A model generated the notes under the pieces. The model ran no database searches. It had not been told where the DNA came from and worked only from the letters and a program-made list of their open reading frames with translations. A stretch of 64,000 bases of DNA from assembly GCF_003268005.1 (NCBI RefSeq), contig NZ_CP014213.1:620001-684000 (forward strand). The letters are read 5' to 3'. Positions within the stretch are counted from its first letter, which is position 1. Each line of letters begins with the position of its first letter. Positions 8,295 through 17,899 of the stretch are shown piece by piece. The translations under genes and the position numbers were made by a program. Source of the DNA: Methanosphaera sp. BMS (GTDB lineage Archaea; Methanobacteriota; Methanobacteria; Methanobacteriales; Methanobacteriaceae).

Positions 8295-9371
8295 ATGTCA
8301 AAAGAAAAAATAGCTATGGTAGGAACACCCTGTGGAATAATGGCTGCCTCAAAAATACAGCATTATACCGACAGTCCAATATACTTTAAAATAGGTTTAT
8401 TCTGTATGGAAAACTTCTCCTATCTATACTTCACAAAACTGTTGAAAGAATTAGATTTGACTATGGATGATATTGAAAAATTCAGAATAGAAAAAGGTTA
8501 TGCATTCTTTAACCTGAAAAACGGGGACCAGGTAAAAATTTCATTATCAAAGGCAAAAACCGTTGTAAGAAAAAACTGCAATATCTGTGTAGAGCTGACA
8601 TCGGAAACATCAGACATATCAGTAGGTTCCATAGGATCAGAAAACGGATGGTCAACTGTAATAGTCAGAACAGATAAGGGAGAAAAAATAATTAAAGATG
8701 CTATAAAACACAAATACATTAAGGCCAAGGAATTAACACCATCCCAACTTAAACTATTGGAACGCATAGCATCAAATAAGAAGAAAGCCAATCATGAAAA
8801 TATAGAAGAACGAGAAGCAAAGGCACGCCCTGTATTATATCAAAGAGACAAGACTGACGAGAATATCATGGAGGAAATATCAGAATCAAACTTTGACGAC
8901 CTGAGAGCAAACGTGATAAATGTAGGAGCATGTGTACTATGCGGAGCATGCGAATATGTATGTCCGGAAGAATTGATACTCATAAAAAATACAAAGCCAC
9001 GAAAGAAACGAAAAGAATGTCCTCCTGATTGTCATAACTGCTTTGCAGTATGTCCAAGGACATTTGCACCTGTTAATTTAAGAAATGACCTGAATAAATC
9101 AATAGGTGATTATAAGAAAATTCTAACTGTAAAATCATTAAAACACAACAAAGGTCAGGATGGAGTAGTGGTAACTACAATACTTGACTATCTGATAACA
9201 AAAGGCATAGTTAATCAAGCCCTGATTGTTGATAAAAAAGAGGACCTGTCATGGAAACCTTATGCTAAACTAACCAAGGATATAGATGAAATAGTTAAAG
9301 CTTCAGGAACAAAGTACTCAGTATGTCCAGTATTCAAACCATTAAAACAATTAAAGGAGGATGTGATCTAA
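8295..9371 (+). CDS. FrhB-like F420-binding iron-sulfur protein of the glutamate synthase operon
   Basis: 358 residues. N-terminal part (GTPCGIMAASKIQ, FKIGLFCMENF) matches the C-terminal domain of the F420-hydrogenase beta subunit family. Then comes a ferredoxin-like part with CVLCGACEYVCPEE and CPPDCHNCFAVCP (two [4Fe-4S] clusters), and last NKGQDGVVVTTILDYLITKG to SGTKYSVCP, which matches the usual N-terminal FrhB domain. The two FrhB domains are thus in permuted order. It probably brings electrons (reduced F420 or ferredoxin) to the glutamate synthase FMN domain. ATG 8295 follows GGAGTGAG; it starts 6 bases after the previous stop codon. Confidence 0.8.
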   Translation: MSKEKIAMVGTPCGIMAASKIQHYTDSPIYFKIGLFCMENFSYLYFTKLLKELDLTMDDIEKFRIEKGYAFFNLKNGDQVKISLSKAKTVVRKNCNICVELTSETSDISVGSIGSENGWSTVIVRTDKGEKIIKDAIKHKYIKAKELTPSQLKLLERIASNKKKANHENIEEREAKARPVLYQRDKTDENIMEEISESNFDDLRANVINVGACVLCGACEYVCPEELILIKNTKPRKKRKECPPDCHNCFAVCPRTFAPVNLRNDLNKSIGDYKKILTVKSLKHNKGQDGVVVTTILDYLITKGIVNQALIVDKKEDLSWKPYAKLTKDIDEIVKASGTKYSVCPVFKPLKQLKEDVI

Positions 9372-10862
9372 ATGCCATTTGACGTTAACCGAAGATCAGA
9401 AATATGTAAACGAAACAACAACCGGCCTGGATGTTGTTGGTATTTATGTGACAATCCTAAACAGTCATTATGTAAAAATTGCTATAGCTGTTACAGCAAC
9501 TGTCCACATGGCGTATATGAGATAATAAATGATGAGCCACAGCCTGTCCACCAGGAAAAATGTGTTGGATGTAAGATATGTGAAGAGATGTGTCCAAACA
9601 ATGCCATATATGTAACGCCACTGCCGGATGAACATAGAGGAATATGGTCCAATTACACGATGCTTGAAATTAAACGTAAATCCATCGAAGGATCATACAA
9701 GGTAAGAGGATGTGGAGCAATAAGGCATGTGCCATCATTTGATGATTTAACCATACTTCCTGCTCAGGTATCAAGGCCTCCAATAGATAAATACAGGGAG
9801 CCATGTAACTCAGAGGTTGTATTGGGTGACAGATTTGCCGAAAATCCTATAAAGATATCTACACCTATAATGATAGGAGCTATGTCATTTGGTGCTATCA
9901 GTAAGGAAGCAAAAATAGCATTGGCACGGGGTTCCAAGCTTGCCGGTACAATTACTAATACCGGTGAGGGGGGAATGCTTCCTGAGGAAAGACATTATGC
10001 AGATAAGCTTATTGCCCAATATGCATCAGGTAGATTTGGAGTATCAGCCAATTACTTGAATAACGCCGATGCAATTGAAATCAAGATTGGTCAAGGTTCA
10101 AAAGCTGGTATGGGTGGTCATTTACTGGCTGAAAAGGTCACTGCCGAGGTTGCTAAGATTAGAAACATTCCTAAAGGTACCAATGCATTAAGTCCTGCCA
10201 GACATATGGATATTGTTGGTCCGGAGGATTTAAGATTAAAAATCAATCAGCTGCGTGACATTACAGATTGGAAAATACCTATTATGGTTAAATTTACGTC
10301 TGGTCGTGTAGAGCAGGACGTTAAAATAGCTGCAAAGGCTGGAGCCGACATTATAGTAGTTGACGGTATGCAGGGTGGAACCGGTGCAGGACCTGAAGTT
10401 GTAACCGAACATTCAGGTATTCCTACTATACAGGCTATTCTTGAAGCTGATGAAACCCTTAGAGAAATAAATCTAAGAGAAGAGGTAAGTCTTGTTGCAG
10501 CGGGTGGTATTCGTTCAGGAGCTGATGTGGCTAAGGCCATAGCATTAGGTGCGGATGCTGCTTATATTGGAACTGCTGCCTTGATATCACTGGGTTGTAA
10601 GGTGTGTCAGGGATGTAGTAAAGGAACATGTCCTAAGGGTATTGCAACACAGAATAGATTATTCAGACGTAGATTGGATCCCGTCAGGGGAGGAGAACAT
10701 GTTGCAAATTACATTAAAGTAATGACCGAAGAGGCAAAGATGTTAACTCAACAAGCGGGTAATACCGACATACAAAAATTGGAGAAAGAGGACTTGGTTT
10801 CATTAACCATGGAAGCATCTCACATTACTGGTGTTCCACTGGTAAGAAAAGGATTCAGATAA
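9372..10862 (+). CDS. gltB: Glutamate synthase FMN/synthase subunit with N-terminal ferredoxin domain
   Basis: 496 residues. Residues 1-85 carry Cys clusters (CCWYLC, CKNCYSCYSNCP, CVGCKICEEMCPNNA), i.e. two [4Fe-4S] ferredoxin motifs. The rest is the central (beta/alpha)8 glutamate synthase domain: PIMIGAMSFGAIS, TGEGGMLPEE, IKIGQGSKAGMGGHL, PARHMDI, VVDGMQGGTGAGP, AAGGIRSGADVAKAIALGADAAYIGTA, and the 3Fe-4S-type CKVCQGCSKGTCPKGIATQ. It makes glutamate from 2-oxoglutarate and ammonia. It begins directly after the preceding stop, with AGGAGG upstream. A terminator-like element follows. Confidence 0.92.
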   Translation: MPFDVNRRSEICKRNNNRPGCCWYLCDNPKQSLCKNCYSCYSNCPHGVYEIINDEPQPVHQEKCVGCKICEEMCPNNAIYVTPLPDEHRGIWSNYTMLEIKRKSIEGSYKVRGCGAIRHVPSFDDLTILPAQVSRPPIDKYREPCNSEVVLGDRFAENPIKISTPIMIGAMSFGAISKEAKIALARGSKLAGTITNTGEGGMLPEERHYADKLIAQYASGRFGVSANYLNNADAIEIKIGQGSKAGMGGHLLAEKVTAEVAKIRNIPKGTNALSPARHMDIVGPEDLRLKINQLRDITDWKIPIMVKFTSGRVEQDVKIAAKAGADIIVVDGMQGGTGAGPEVVTEHSGIPTIQAILEADETLREINLREEVSLVAAGGIRSGADVAKAIALGADAAYIGTAALISLGCKVCQGCSKGTCPKGIATQNRLFRRRLDPVRGGEHVANYIKVMTEEAKMLTQQAGNTDIQKLEKEDLVSLTMEASHITGVPLVRKGFR

Positions 10863-10906
10863 TTAAATATATATTTTGGTTGTCAGAAATCATTTTTTAT
10901 CATATT

Positions 10907-10940
10907 GGAAGTATATTTGCTTCCACAATACTTTTTTTTT
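10907..10940 (+). terminator. Terminator of the glutamate synthase operon
   Basis: GGAAG/CTTCC stem with an 8-base loop (10907-10924), followed by ACAATAC and a run of nine T (10932-10940). The stem also reads GGAA-N10-TTCC, which looks like an NrpR site but has the wrong spacer. Confidence 0.55.
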
Positions 10941-11175
10941 GAAAATATTTATTAGTTTTTATCCCATTTAATCTACTAGTTTGGGCAGTTTTGAAAAGTA
11001 TTTTTAAATGAGTTTTAATAGCAGTATTCTTGTAATAAGACTTAAAAAAAAATAAATAGAGGATTATTTGAAATCATTTTTTAAAGGGTGGTGATGAGGA
11101 GATTTAATACTATTGTCATATTGGAAACGCTTCAGTTTACATTTCTATCACCTTCAATCTAAATTAATATTTTTT

Positions 11176-12513
11176 TTATATGTTCAGGTATCTTTCACGT
11201 TCATAGTCAAATACCTGTATTCTATAGTCATCCCATTCCTGACGTTTGATTTGATAGAACTGGTTGTATACAAACTCACCCAGTGCATTTTTAACTATAT
11301 TGTCCTCTTCCAATGCATGGTATGCTTCCCATAAGCTAGTAGGTAGCGTATTTATTCCTTTATCTGCCAGTTCTTCTGGAGTATATTCGAATGCGTTGAA
11401 TTCTGTAGGTTCTCCAGGATCCATTTTATTGTCCATACCATCAAGACCAGCTTCAAGCAATGCAGCAAATGCCAAGTAAGGGTTACATGATGGGTCTGCA
11501 GATCTGCATTCGATTCTTGTTCCGATTCCACGTGATGCTGGAATTCTTAGTAATGTTGATCTGTTTTTAAGTCCATATGCTATGTAGCATGGTGCTTCAT
11601 ATCCTGGTACTAATCTTTTATATGAGTTTACTGTTGGACTAAGTATAGCTGATAATGCTGGTGCATGTTCTAGTAATCCACCGATGAAATACATTGCTTC
11701 CTGTGATAATTGTGTTTCTGTATCCGGGTCATAGAAGATGTTTTTACCGTCTTTAAATAGACTCTGGTTACAGTGCATTCCACTACCGTTTACACCGAAG
11801 AATGGTTTTGGCATGAATGTTACGTGATAACCTAGTTTATCTACCAATGCTTTGATTGCCTGTTTGAATGTGATTACTGCATCTGCTGTTTTTAATGCGT
11901 CAGCAAATCTGAAGTCTATTTCATGTTGACCTGGTGCTACTTCGTGGTGGCTTACCTCTATGTTGAAGTCCAGTTTTTCAAGTCCTAGTACGATTTCCCT
12001 TCTTATATCTGTTCCTTTGTCTAGTGGTTCTACGTCAAAATAGTCAGCTTTGTCTGCCGGTTTGTATTGTCCATTTTCATCTTTTTCGATGATGAAGAAT
12101 TCTGGTTCTGGACCCATATTGAACTGATATCCTCTTTCTTCTGCTTTTTTTAATGATTTTTTAAGTACTCCCCTTGGATCTCCTTCAAAATGTGTTCCAT
12201 CCGTATTGTAGACATCACAGATAAATCTGCATGTTCCTTTGTCTTCCGGTCTCCATGGTAGTGCTGAGAATGTATCTAGATCTGGTTTTAATGCTAGGTC
12301 ACTGTTGTTGATATCTGTAAATCCTGGTACTGATGAACCGTCGAATAACAATCCATCGTTTATGACATCTTCTGCGTCATCAGCTTTTTTTAGTGATACT
12401 GCCATGCTTTTTGGGGTACCATGAATATCTGAAAATTGTAGTCTTAAGAATTTTGAACCATGTTCATCTATCTCTTTAATTATACTATCTATTTTATCAT
12501 CTTGTACTGACAT
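11176..12513 (-). CDS. glnA: Glutamine synthetase type I
   Basis: 445 residues, the normal length for GSI. Motifs: [46 protein letters not shown] (ATP/metal site), [30 protein letters not shown] and [20 protein letters not shown]. It has no clear adenylylation loop tyrosine of the beta type, so the alpha group, which is feedback-regulated, is more likely. It makes glutamine from glutamate and ammonia, feeding the glutamate synthase encoded convergently upstream. An NrpR-type operator stands 76 bases before the start, so both halves of the cycle share one control. Confidence 0.95.
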   Translation of the reverse strand: MSVQDDKIDSIIKEIDEHGSKFLRLQFSDIHGTPKSMAVSLKKADDAEDVINDGLLFDGSSVPGFTDINNSDLALKPDLDTFSALPWRPEDKGTCRFICDVYNTDGTHFEGDPRGVLKKSLKKAEERGYQFNMGPEPEFFIIEKDENGQYKPADKADYFDVEPLDKGTDIRREIVLGLEKLDFNIEVSHHEVAPGQHEIDFRFADALKTADAVITFKQAIKALVDKLGYHVTFMPKPFFGVNGSGMHCNQSLFKDGKNIFYDPDTETQLSQEAMYFIGGLLEHAPALSAILSPTVNSYKRLVPGYEAPCYIAYGLKNRSTLLRIPASRGIGTRIECRSADPSCNPYLAFAALLEAGLDGMDNKMDPGEPTEFNAFEYTPEELADKGINTLPTSLWEAYHALEEDNIVKNALGEFVYNQFYQIKRQEWDDYRIQVFDYERERYLNI

Positions 12514-12588
12514 ATTTTACACCTTATTTGATTGAATGTTGAAATATTCTTTATATTTAGAAGTTTTTATTTAAATTTATAAATTATC

Positions 12589-12602
12589 GGAAGTGTGCTT
12601 CC
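12589..12602. promoter_or_regulatory. NrpR-type operator of glnA
   Basis: GGAAGTGTGCTTCC (GGAA-N6-TTCC), in the glnA promoter region, 76 bases from the start codon. Same consensus as the two sites of the glutamate synthase operon. Only one clear copy is visible here. Confidence 0.82.
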
Positions 12603-13452
12603 TATTTCCTATTATCATTTTCATCATATATAAATGTTTTTATATAAAAAAGAAAAAATCATCAGAAAAAAAATCGAATAAATTAATTAATGCTATATTT
12701 AATAGAAATACTTTAATAATATATGATAATATATATCCATAATAATTAATTTGATGAATAAATTAATAATTTAAAGAAATTAACTATTTAACTCATAATG
12801 AATAAAAAAAATATTTAAATAAATTAAAATTTTTAAAAGAATAATATAATTAAAAAAGGATATCAAATTTAAAAAAACATAAAAAGGGAGATATGGTTAA
12901 GAAAGAAAGGGATATTTACAATCTATTTATTATACTTAAAATTCTACAGTAAATAGTTATATTAATATTTAGAAGTCATCATTTTTTAAAAATTCAATAA
13001 TATTTTTATGTTTTATTCCTTTTTTAGATTAATAATTCTACTTATAATTATATTTTGTTAAGTATAAATATATCATGATAAATTTTTTATAATATGTTAC
13101 GTAAATTATCTATTTAAAAAATAATTTATTATTTTGTTGAGTTAAGGCAACAAATTAATAAAAATCTATAATTCTATTAAGTTAATATAATATATTGATA
13201 AATAATTTATTTTTAGTTAAATATAGACACAAATTTAACTATATTCCCTTACTAATCAAAATTAAATTTAAGACTTAACTTAATAATCAAAAAAAATAAT
13301 CATTTTACACATATACAATGCATAAAAAATTAATTCACTTTGGGTTGTTTTATAAAAAATCATAAAATATAATAAAAATAATGAGTAGAAATTTATATAT
13401 AAATGATAAAGATACAACTATCGGTTTAATTAAAATATAAAGGTGATTTTTT
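12603..13452. other. Long A/T-rich intergenic stretch between divergent genes
   Basis: About 850 bases with no gene larger than a possible 18-codon frame at 12893-12949 (after AAGGGAGAT). It contains glnA promoter elements at its left end and the promoter of the next operon at its right (TTTATATATAAATG near 13391). GACTTAACTTAA near 13270 resembles half of the MarR-type palindrome at 5158. Otherwise nothing recognised. Confidence 0.5.
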
Positions 13453-14568
13453 TTGAATAAAAGTGACATAGAACGTGATTATTATATGTTACATGGCTCA
13501 CTGGCTAAAAAAGGCTATGATTGGTGGTGGCATTCATTAACGGCATATAATAAAGAAACGAAAGAAGCAAAAGCATTCTTTATTGAGTATTTTGTATGTA
13601 ATCCTGCATTGGCTGAAGATAAACCAACATTAGGTCAACATCCTGAAAATCAAAGATTAGGTAAAAAACCATCATACTGCATGATAAAAGTCGGAAGTTG
13701 GGGAAAGGATGCAAAACAGATACACAACTTCTATTCAATGAAAGAATTCTCATGTCCAAGCGATAAACTTGACATAAAAGTAGGAAACTGTAGTCTAACT
13801 GAAAAACATATGGAAGGATCATGTATTGTAACAGAACAAGAAGCAAAAGAACATCCTGAGTATATGTGTGATGCGGGTAACATGAGCTGGAACTTGGATA
13901 TAGATAAACAGATTACATTCAATGTAGGCTATGGAGCAAATAAACTCTTCAGAAAACTAAATTCCTTCGAGATGTTCTGGCATGCAGAAGGAATAAAAAC
14001 ACAATACTCAGGTACAATAATACTTGATGGAGTGGAATATGAAGTAATCCCGGAAAAATCATATGGGTATGCGGATAAAAACTGGGGAGGAGACTTTACC
14101 AGCCCGTGGCTATGGATATCCTCATGTAACATTACCAGCCTGATAAGTGGTAAAAAATTGAACAACTCAGCATTTGAAGCCGGTGGAGGACGACCAAAAG
14201 CATTTGGAATAGAAATACCAAGAAAGCTTCTAATCGGTTTCTACTATGAGGGAAAAATGTATGAATATAACTTTGCAAGATTCTGGAATATGGTAAAGAT
14301 AGACTTTGACTTCAAGGAAGGAGAAGATATTCATACCTGGACTGTCAAAGCATCAAACAAGGATTCATTCATGGAATTGACACTACACTGTAAGCGTGAG
14401 GGGATGCTGCTTATTAACTATGAAGCACCGACTGGACTAAAATTACATAATCGCCTATGGAATGGTGGAACAGGATATGGTGAAATAAAATTATATAAAA
14501 AGAACGGAGATTTAATAGATCACGTTAAAATAGAAAATACCGGATGTGAATATGGAGAATATTGTTAA
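13453..14568 (+). CDS. Tocopherol-cyclase/AttH-like protein
   Basis: 371 residues, no signal peptide or membrane segment. The strongest sign is SYGYADKNWGGDFTSPWLW (about residues 202-220), which resembles the GY-E/D-KNWG...FP..W.W motif of tocopherol cyclase-like and AttH/CrtC-type lipocalin-fold proteins; WWWHSLTAYN and FFIEYFVCNP near the N-terminus fit too. These act on hydrophobic substrates. TTG 13453 is used as start because AAGGTGA lies 6 bases before it; no ATG is nearby upstream. It is the first gene of an operon with an ABC exporter (34 and 12 bases between genes), so it may process or carry a lipid-like substrate of that exporter (inference). Confidence 0.7.
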   Translation: MNKSDIERDYYMLHGSLAKKGYDWWWHSLTAYNKETKEAKAFFIEYFVCNPALAEDKPTLGQHPENQRLGKKPSYCMIKVGSWGKDAKQIHNFYSMKEFSCPSDKLDIKVGNCSLTEKHMEGSCIVTEQEAKEHPEYMCDAGNMSWNLDIDKQITFNVGYGANKLFRKLNSFEMFWHAEGIKTQYSGTIILDGVEYEVIPEKSYGYADKNWGGDFTSPWLWISSCNITSLISGKKLNNSAFEAGGGRPKAFGIEIPRKLLIGFYYEGKMYEYNFARFWNMVKIDFDFKEGEDIHTWTVKASNKDSFMELTLHCKREGMLLINYEAPTGLKLHNRLWNGGTGYGEIKLYKKNGDLIDHVKIENTGCEYGEYC

Positions 14569-14601
14569 AAAAATAATAAACATGCTAAATAGAGGTGTAA
14601 T

Positions 14602-15732
14602 ATGAATTACTTTAAACTAATTCTTAAAAACCCATTTAGAAACAAGACCAGAAGTTTGCTAGCAATAATAGGCATAGCCATAGGGATTGCTACAATAGTA
14701 GCGTTAGGGCTTATAACAGCATCCCTTGAGGATTCAACAGAGACGACATTGAAGGATGGCTCAGCCGAAATTACAGCTACAAAGATTGGCAGTTCCCTGT
14801 CATCATCCTCAGGTAATCTTAATGAAAGCTATGTGGAAGAACTATCCAAAATTGACGGTGTTGAAAAAACAGCGGGAATGCTGGAAAGCAACGTTATCGA
14901 CACATCAAAAAATAGTGATTCGAGCCGCTATGGTTTTAGTCTTTATGGGGCAAAAAAAGATGACTTATCCATTGTGGGCATAAGCAATGTAAACGGTAGC
15001 ATATTTAATGAAGATGAAAACGAACTGATAGTTGGAAAAAACCTGGCCGATGAGGAAAACTATACAATCGGCGATAAGATAGATGTATACGGCAATGAAT
15101 TTAAAATAACCGGTATCTATGAAACGGGTTCCATATTCTATGACTCAGCGATGTATACCAGCTTAAGTAAATTACAGAACTTAACAGATAATGAAGATAA
15201 AATATCAAGCATATCCATCAAAATTAAAAAGGACGCTAATCTAACCACAGTAAACGATAAAATAAAGAATGAATATAACGATACATTAAATACCATCACA
15301 ACAGAGGAGATGGCTCAAACAATAGATGATACACTTGACATGATTAATTCGGCAACTACCGCGATAGAGGCACTTGCAATAATCATTGGAGGACTGGGTG
15401 TTATCAATACCATGATGATGACAGTATTTGAAAGAACACGTGAAATAGGTGTTCTAAAATCAGTGGGCTGGACTAAAAAAAGAATCCTTGCCATGATTAT
15501 GGGCGAATCAATTGTACTAACCATAATATCTGGTATTATCGGGTCAATATTGGGTGTACTTGCTGTTTTCATATTATTTAAAGTCAATGGAGATAACATG
15601 ACTTTGATATTTAACATTAACATATTCATCAAGGCATTTATTGTAGCTTTAAGCGTAGGTATTATAGGTGGTTTATATCCTGCAATCAAGGCTTCAAGGT
15701 TATCACCTACCGAGGCATTACGATATGAATAG
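14602..15732 (+). CDS. MacB/LolC-type ABC transporter permease
   Basis: 376 residues. One N-terminal membrane segment (LLAIIGIAIGIATIVALGLI) directly after the FRNKTRS motif, a large extracytoplasmic MacB core domain (about 45-240), then three C-terminal membrane segments forming the FtsX domain (AIIIGGLGVINTMMM, MGESIVLTIISGIIGSILGV, FIVALSVGIIGGLYPAIKAS), with the typical TREIGVLKSVGWTKKRIL coupling sequence. Type VII ABC systems push substrates from the outer face of the membrane or act as mechanotransmitters. Start ATG 14602 after AGAGGTG. Its ATPase partner follows 11 bases downstream. Confidence 0.9.
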   Translation: MNYFKLILKNPFRNKTRSLLAIIGIAIGIATIVALGLITASLEDSTETTLKDGSAEITATKIGSSLSSSSGNLNESYVEELSKIDGVEKTAGMLESNVIDTSKNSDSSRYGFSLYGAKKDDLSIVGISNVNGSIFNEDENELIVGKNLADEENYTIGDKIDVYGNEFKITGIYETGSIFYDSAMYTSLSKLQNLTDNEDKISSISIKIKKDANLTTVNDKIKNEYNDTLNTITTEEMAQTIDDTLDMINSATTAIEALAIIIGGLGVINTMMMTVFERTREIGVLKSVGWTKKRILAMIMGESIVLTIISGIIGSILGVLAVFILFKVNGDNMTLIFNINIFIKAFIVALSVGIIGGLYPAIKASRLSPTEALRYE

Positions 15733-15743
15733 GGGTGTTTTGA

Positions 15744-16778
15744 ATGTCAAATATTGTAAGTATCAGAGACCTTAAGAAATTCTATGATAACGGTGAAACG
15801 AAGGCATTAAACGGAATCAACCTTGACATTAAGAAAGGTGAATTCGTATCCATAATCGGCCCGTCAGGTAGCGGTAAATCAACACTTCTTAATATGATCG
15901 GTGCACTTGACTATCCCGACAGCGGCAGCATAAAAGTTGATGGTATTGACTTGAACAGTTCAAAGGAGAATCTATCAAAGTTTAGAAGCCAAAAGATTGG
16001 ATTCATATTCCAGTTGCATAATCTAATTCCAAATCTCAGTGTACTTGAAAACGTTGAAATACCATTAATCGGAAAACACTTAAGGGTTAATAAATCCAAT
16101 GAAAATAAGGCCGTGGAATTACTTGAAAGTGTTGGTTTGGCGGATAAGATTCATCAAAATCCTACAAAAATGTCCGGTGGTCAAAGACAGCGTGTAGCAA
16201 TAGCAAGGGCACTTGTAAATGAACCGTCAATTATCATAGCTGATGAACCAACCGGTGCATTGGATACTAAAACCAGCCAGAAAATAATGGATTTGCTTAA
16301 AAAATTACATAAAAAGCGTAACGTAACGCTGATAGTGGTTACTCATGATCCAGCTGTTGCCAATCAGGCCGATAGAATAATAACAGTACGTGACGGTCAA
16401 ATAATTGAATCCGATGATGAACTTGTCAATACAACCATTAACAGTAATGATGAAATAGTCGATAATAATATGGATTTTGTTGACTATGTGACAAATGAAG
16501 ATAATATAGGTTGCATGATTCCAAGAAAAATAGTTGTCAAAATGGATAATAAGAAAATGCAGCTATACATCAAGGCTTTAACCAGCAATCAGATTAAAAG
16601 GGCAAGGTTGGATGAGGAAGAAGGCAAGTCTACCTTCCAGGAATCCATTGTACATATGGGTTCATATAGCTTAAGTGGAAAACAGATACCAATAGCTGTG
16701 CTTCAGAGTAAAATACCTGCCGGCGTGATAGATCAGATTTCTGATAAAATAATCAAATATAGCTTATATGGACAATAA
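15744..16778 (+). CDS. LolD/MacB-type ABC transporter ATPase with extra C-terminal domain
   Basis: 344 residues. Walker A GPSGSGKS, Q-loop FQLHNLIPNLSV, signature SGGQRQRVAIARAL, Walker B IIIADEPTGALD and switch His VVTHD are intact (residues 1-225). A further 120 residues follow: an acidic linker, then CMIPRKIVVKMDNKKMQLYIKALTS to the end, which ordinary LolD proteins lack. That tail is soluble and charged and may regulate or couple to the 371-residue partner encoded first in the operon. TTGAATG context, with AGGGGTG before ATG 15744. Confidence 0.9.
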   Translation: MSNIVSIRDLKKFYDNGETKALNGINLDIKKGEFVSIIGPSGSGKSTLLNMIGALDYPDSGSIKVDGIDLNSSKENLSKFRSQKIGFIFQLHNLIPNLSVLENVEIPLIGKHLRVNKSNENKAVELLESVGLADKIHQNPTKMSGGQRQRVAIARALVNEPSIIIADEPTGALDTKTSQKIMDLLKKLHKKRNVTLIVVTHDPAVANQADRIITVRDGQIIESDDELVNTTINSNDEIVDNNMDFVDYVTNEDNIGCMIPRKIVVKMDNKKMQLYIKALTSNQIKRARLDEEEGKSTFQESIVHMGSYSLSGKQIPIAVLQSKIPAGVIDQISDKIIKYSLYGQ

Positions 16779-16799
16779 TTTAATCTCCCTCATTTACTA

Positions 16800-16806
16800 T
16801 TTTTTT
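16800..16806 (+). terminator. T-run terminator of the ABC operon
   Basis: TTTTTTT shortly after the ATPase stop; archaeal terminators are typically T-runs without a needed hairpin. Confidence 0.4.
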
Positions 16807-16885
16807 AAAAAATCTCCCTTTCTATTGAAGGATTTTTTTAAATTAACATGGATAAATATTAAATCATTATACAAAAGGTATAGAA

Positions 16886-17074
16886 ATGGCTGCGGAAATT
16901 CATATTGCAAATAATCTCTTTGCTTTTTATATTTCAGGTTTTGGCCTTGATAAGATAACAACCAATGTGGATATGCTCTCATATAGTATGGATATAATAT
17001 GTGTAATAATAATTAGCATATTGCTGTTGTATCTGTCTAGTAAACAGGATTGTTTTAAAAATACGGATGGTTAA
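16886..17074 (+). pseudogene. C-terminal remnant of a CPBP-type membrane protease
   Basis: A 62-codon frame coding IHIANNLFAFYISGFGLD and one membrane segment (IICVIIISILLLYLS). The H-x-x-x-N motif in a hydrophobic helix is the last conserved motif of CPBP (Abi) intramembrane proteases, which are usually over 200 residues. The frame continues upstream only a few codons (NHYTKGIE) to a stop, so the catalytic glutamates are missing. It may be read as a small protein from ATG 16886, but a remnant is more likely. Confidence 0.5.
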
Positions 17075-17188
17075 ATATTCAAACAATTTTTTTCTCTTTT
17101 TTTAGGTAATGTAATTTATCGTAAAGGTCATAATTCATAGTCTAATCTTATAAAAAAAAATAAAATGTGGGGATTATAAAAAAAATTG

Positions 17189-17818
17189 CTATCTGCTTAG
17201 ATTAGCACCCATTTTAAATACTTCTTCCATGTCAATTGGAAACTGGTTCTCATTAGATTTTATCTTATCTTCCTCATTGAACATTCCCATATTGTACTTG
17301 CTGTAATCATTAACCTGCAATGTATTGCATGAAGGATATATCTCAACTTCACCATTCAAGAAGTTAAACAATCCTTCAAAGCTGGCAAATTTATCCTTAT
17401 AGTCACTTTCATAATATTCAAGTGGAGCGTTCATTGTATATATCAATCCGACATTAATTTTTCCTTCAAAGTAGTTTCCACCATCATAGGATAGTGCCAC
17501 AAATATCAATCTTTCAATAAATGCCTTGTATTGACTTGCAGGTTCTCCCATATATATAGGAATACCTATAAGTAATGTATCGGCTTCATATACTTTATCT
17601 ATAAGTGGTGAAAGATCATCCTTCCAGAAACATTTACAGCGTTCCATATTCTTCATCTTACATATAAGACAGCTTCTACAACCGGTGAAGTTCAAGTCAT
17701 ATAAGTCAACATATTCTGTTTCGGCTCCTACAGACTTGGCACCTTTTTGTGCTTCTTTCATTAGTTTTGCCGTGTTCCAGTCTTTACGTGGACTGGCATT
17801 TACCACTATCGTTTTCAA
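17189..17818 (-). CDS. Iron-sulfur flavoprotein / NADPH-dependent FMN reductase family
   Basis: About 209 residues with a flavodoxin-like fold: VNASPRKDWNTAKLM (phosphate loop for FMN), then a Cys cluster CRSCLICKMKNMERCKC as in archaeal iron-sulfur flavoproteins, then LLIGIPIYMGEPASQYKAFIERL (flavin ring contact). It probably transfers electrons between ferredoxin and small acceptors or reduces oxygen/peroxide. AGGTGAT at 17829-17823 fits a TTG start at 17818 (M-K-T-I-V-V), better than the GTG at 17827 that overlaps the binding site itself. Confidence 0.8.
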   Translation of the reverse strand: MKTIVVNASPRKDWNTAKLMKEAQKGAKSVGAETEYVDLYDLNFTGCRSCLICKMKNMERCKCFWKDDLSPLIDKVYEADTLLIGIPIYMGEPASQYKAFIERLIFVALSYDGGNYFEGKINVGLIYTMNAPLEYYESDYKDKFASFEGLFNFLNGEVEIYPSCNTLQVNDYSKYNMGMFNEEDKIKSNENQFPIDMEEVFKMGANLSR

Positions 17819-17899
17819 ATCAATCACCTGTTATCCTATAAAAAAAGAAATATCAAATAAAATATTTTTTACTCCTTATGTTCAATTTAATTATTTATT

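Noticed and set aside
10907-10924. GGAA...TTCC after the glutamate synthase operon considered as a fourth NrpR site
   Set aside because: Spacer is 10 instead of 6 bases and a T-run follows; it is better explained as a terminator hairpin.
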